Source: CBDCFV01 sp965261795
Lineage (GTDB): Bacteria > Chloroflexota > Dehalococcoidia > Lucifugimonadales > UBA3495
NCBI GenBank assembly: GCA_965261795.1
Contig: OZ253476.1
Location: forward strand, 2,542,001-2,606,000
Direction: 5' to 3'
DNA length: 64,000 nucleotides
Below are positions 61,917 through 64,000 of the stretch, in pieces; positions within the stretch are counted from its first letter, which is position 1, and each line of letters begins with the position of its first letter. The notes below the pieces were generated by a model. It saw only the letters and a list, made by a program, of their open reading frames with translations. It did no database searches and was not told the origin of the DNA. Position numbers and translations under genes: made by a program.

Positions 61917-62672
61917 ATGAGACTGGAAGGCAAGGTTGCCCTGATATCAGGCGCCGCCAGGGGAATGGGCGCCGTGGAAGCAAAGCTGTTCGCCTCGGAA
62001 GGGGCAAAAGTTGTGGTGGCAGACGTGTTGGAAGAGGATGGAAAACGGACCGAGGCGGAAATAGTCGAGGCCGGCGGAGAGGCGTTATTCTTAAGACTCG
62101 ACGTGACCAGCGAAGAGGACTGGGCAGCCGCCGTGGAGAGCACGGTATCCCGTTTCGGACGGTTGGACATCCTGGTGAACAACGCGGGCATCAGCAGCCG
62201 ATCGGTGGACGATCCGGGCAGCTTGGAGAACTGGGAAAGGATTATGAACATCAACTCTACCGGCGTGTTCCTGGGAACGAAACACGCCGTGCCCAGGATG
62301 CAGGCGGCCGGGGGCGGGTCCATTGTCAACATATCCTCCATAATGGGGTTGGTGGGCGGCGAAAGCGGACATCCGGCTTACAATGCGTCCAAGGGATCGG
62401 TCCGGCTTTTGACCAAGGCAACGGCGGTCCGTCACGGCAAGGACCGCATCAGGGCCAACTCGGTGCATCCCGGTTATATGCCGCCAATGGCAAGCTCGAT
62501 TCCCGACGAGGAAGTTCGCAGCGCCCGGCAGCATTTGATCGACGCCACGCCGCTGGGACGGGAAGGGGACCGCATCGAGGTGGCCAACGCGGTGCTGTTC
62601 CTGGCATCCGACGAAGCCTCCTACATTACCGGGGCCGAGCTTGTGGTGGACGGCGGATTCACCGCCAAGTGA
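61917..62672 (+). CDS. Short-chain dehydrogenase/reductase
   Basis: A 251-residue classical SDR. It has a nucleotide-binding motif similar to TGxxxGxG (LISGAARGMGAVEAKLFA), NNAG (DILVNNAGIS), a catalytic serine in IVNISSIMG, YxxxK in PAYNASKGSVRLL and the C-terminal SYITGAELVVDGGFTAK. It oxidises or reduces an alcohol/ketone with NAD(P); the substrate is unknown. ACGGAGGAGCG precedes the ATG. A terminator-like hairpin follows at 62714-62743. Confidence 0.93.
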   Translation: MRLEGKVALISGAARGMGAVEAKLFASEGAKVVVADVLEEDGKRTEAEIVEAGGEALFLRLDVTSEEDWAAAVESTVSRFGRLDILVNNAGISSRSVDDPGSLENWERIMNINSTGVFLGTKHAVPRMQAAGGGSIVNISSIMGLVGGESGHPAYNASKGSVRLLTKATAVRHGKDRIRANSVHPGYMPPMASSIPDEEVRSARQHLIDATPLGREGDRIEVANAVLFLASDEASYITGAELVVDGGFTAK

Positions 62673-62713
62673 TTCCCTCGCCAGCGGCGCTTCACGGTGA
62701 CCCTGACGAAGAA

Positions 62714-62743
62714 AAAGGCCCGCCGCACTGCGAATGGGCCTTT
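62714..62743. terminator. Hairpin terminator shared by SDR and ABM genes
   Basis: AAAGGCCC (62714-62721) pairs with GGGCCTTT (62736-62743) with a 14-base loop. An A-run precedes it (GAAAAA), and TTTGCATTTC follows, so it could end transcription in both directions between the convergent SDR and ABM genes. Confidence 0.7.
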
Positions 62744-62784
62744 GCATTTCATCAAATAAGGTCCGTTATGCGGTTCTTACCAGG

Positions 62785-63078
62785 CTATACCCCTACGTTA
62801 TCGAAATATCGGATGCTGGGAGCACCGTCGACCCACGCGCCCATTTTCTCCAAGTCCCCCCGCTCGGCTCTCCAATTGAGGTAGGCCTCGTATTGTTCCC
62901 GTGTGTCCCAATTCTCCACGATGACGACATTGTTGGAGTCGTCCTGACCCCGGTGGACCGTCAGCCCGTTGCAACCGGCGGACCCGCGGGTGTGATGAAG
63001 CTCATCGCGTAGATAGGTGGTCAGGTCGTCCATGCTCCCCGGTTTCACGTTAATTTCCAGCAATACGAGAACGGACAT
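62785..63078 (-). CDS. Antibiotic biosynthesis monooxygenase (ABM) domain protein
   Basis: A 97-residue dimeric alpha+beta barrel protein of the ABM/YgiN type. It begins MSVLVLLEINVKPGSMDDL; GCNGLTVHRGQDDSNNVVIV and ENWDTREQYEAYLNWRAERG follow, all typical. Family members are cofactor-free quinol monooxygenases or haem-degrading enzymes. The ATG at 63078 has GGGAGG upstream; the frame extends 11 codons further without similarity. Confidence 0.87.
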   Translation of the reverse strand: MSVLVLLEINVKPGSMDDLTTYLRDELHHTRGSAGCNGLTVHRGQDDSNNVVIVENWDTREQYEAYLNWRAERGDLEKMGAWVDGAPSIRYFDNVGV

Positions 63079-63332
63079 TTTTACTCGCCTCCCGATAGAA
63101 TTCTCTAACAAGGTCCCGGCGCACCGTGAAGGGCTCCTGGGGTGAGATTCTGGCCGAGCGGTATTTTACACGAACATGCGCGGGCGTGTACAAGGGTGGA
63201 CCTGGGACGGCGCAGGGACGGAAGGCTATACGGCACAGCGGTCCGGAACAGGACGCGCCTGGTCACAGATGACTGCGCCGGTACAAGCCAAGGTCGTACC
63301 GGCGCCGCACTTTACCCGGCGAGGATAGCAGG

Positions 63333-63947
63333 CTATTCGGCCTTCTGGGGATGGATGGACGGCTCCGTTTTGGATGACGCCACGGCCTGTTCCACCGTGA
63401 GCCGTGCTATGGACCTGCATAGCGGGCTGCTGAGGTCGCAGTCCCTGAGGTAATCGAACCCGGGGTCCATCCCCTCCAGCAAGACTTTGACCCGGCCATC
63501 GCCGTGGCGGGCGGCGATGGCGTAAGCCAAACCCCTGGGGTCGCGGTCCATGGAGACCTCGCGTTCCTCCCCTTCCTCGACCTCCATTTCGTAGTCTATG
63601 CGGTCCGCGATGGCCAGAGAATCCACAGCTTCCTGCCGCAGGCGTGCAATCTCCTTAAGGGAAACGTACAAGGCTTGTACGGCAGCTCCGGCGGTGGCGA
63701 TAAGGCTTGGCACCTGGGCTTGTTTTTCAGCAGCGCTTTGGACGGCATGGTTCACCGCTTTCATCGCGGCTTCTCTGTTTTGCTCGCGTTCAAAACGCCG
63801 TTGCTCCTTCGCCTTCTGTATCCGCAACTTGGGGGCTTCTTCCGCTACGTGCTGAAGCCTTAATACTTCCTTCTCGGCGGCTTCCGCTTCTCTCAGTCTC
63901 GAATCCAGGGAGGCCTCAAATCCTCTCAACATCACGGTCTCCTTCAC
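63333..63947 (-). CDS. Coiled-coil protein of unknown function
   Basis: A 204-residue protein. Residues about 10-65 are a charged coiled coil (SRLREAEAAEKEVLRLQHVA ... KEQRRFEREQNREAAMKAVN). A helical segment with many Ala follows, and the C-terminal 80 residues contain EEGEEREVSMDRDPRGLAYA. The family is not recognised. The length, continuous frame and lack of repeats make it a likely gene. The region 63112-63332 holds no convincing gene, and from 63948 to the edge nothing is seen. Confidence 0.6.
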   Translation of the reverse strand: MKETVMLRGFEASLDSRLREAEAAEKEVLRLQHVAEEAPKLRIQKAKEQRRFEREQNREAAMKAVNHAVQSAAEKQAQVPSLIATAGAAVQALYVSLKEIARLRQEAVDSLAIADRIDYEMEVEEGEEREVSMDRDPRGLAYAIAARHGDGRVKVLLEGMDPGFDYLRDCDLSSPLCRSIARLTVEQAVASSKTEPSIHPQKAE

Positions 63948-64000
63948 TCTATCAGGTATTGGGCTTGGCGCGGGAACAAGGGTTGCCGGACTCCTTACTT

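Overview
The window looks like a chromosomal segment of an uncultured bacterium of the Chloroflexota, perhaps the Dehalococcoidia/SAR202 side. The lineage is an inference from gene content. The pointers are a partial Chloroflexi/archaeal 'YYY' membrane protein, a MoxR-DUF58-DUF4129 cluster, an inositol-phosphate/phosphatidylinositol/PimA-like cluster, F420-type LLM and family III CoA-transferase genes, and many hairpin repeats of the type ATTCCC-N8-GGGAAT. Coding density is high, with GTG, TTG and possibly one ATT start, and most genes sit in short same-strand runs.

Layout. 1-4314 (minus): YYY membrane protein (runs off the left edge), ftsY, rnc and a DsbA/FrnE-like gene with an in-frame UGA at its catalytic cysteine position, followed by a SECIS-like hairpin, so very probably a selenoprotein. 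4625-5436: frameshifted remnant of an SBP56/methanethiol oxidase gene. 5528-8034 (plus): CCA-adding-type nucleotidyltransferase, small zinc protein, MDR oxidoreductase. 8272-10381: a DUF805 gene split by an IS1380-like element. 10482-11231: fused MNT-HEPN protein. 11233-19431 (minus): two tandem OGG-type DNA glycosylases sharing a gene-conversion tract (one lacks the catalytic lysine), DnaQ-DinG helicase, PHP phosphoesterase, thioesterase, trmD, amidohydrolase. 19763-25516 (plus): PD40 lipoprotein, tRNA-Gln, sugar nucleotidyltransferase, MoxR/DUF58/DUF4129. 25513-32674 (minus): LLM oxidoreductase, ribH, two-thioredoxin-fold PDO, CDP-alcohol phosphatidyltransferase, PimA-like GT4, inositol-phosphate synthase, PP2C phosphatase, atypical kinase. 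33137-35308 (minus): prmA, dnaJ. 35536-40099 (plus): RNase Y, YmdB, PHP exonuclease/phosphatase, plsY, B-box zinc membrane protein. 40052-42135 (minus): recX, recA, glutaredoxin-like protein.

The right third is more accessory: TPR protein, second divergent PlsY, RelE/Phd toxin-antitoxin pair with a clear promoter, methyltransferase plus Tes/MJ0619-like radical SAM enzyme, CoA-transferase, MFS exporter, an FAD monooxygenase carrying an in-frame expanded intergenic-type repeat, IMPase, a higBA pair whose toxin has an amber mutation, repeat clusters, a two-gene module ending in a TIGR02391/Ymh-type HEPN protein (possible abortive-infection system), a broken metallopeptidase/LRR gene, trpS, an 18-copy 40-bp tandem hairpin array, PAC2 protein, SDR, ABM monooxygenase and a coiled-coil protein.

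Working together: Ino1, the phosphatidyltransferase and the PimA-like enzyme give a plausible route to mannosylated phosphatidylinositol, with the IMPase-family protein possibly related. RNase Y, YmdB and the PHP enzyme form an RNA-turnover neighbourhood. RecA/RecX, DinG and the glycosylases are DNA repair. The most unusual items are the UGA-containing DsbA-like gene, the OGG paralog pair, the HEPN modules and the repeat expansion inside a coding sequence.
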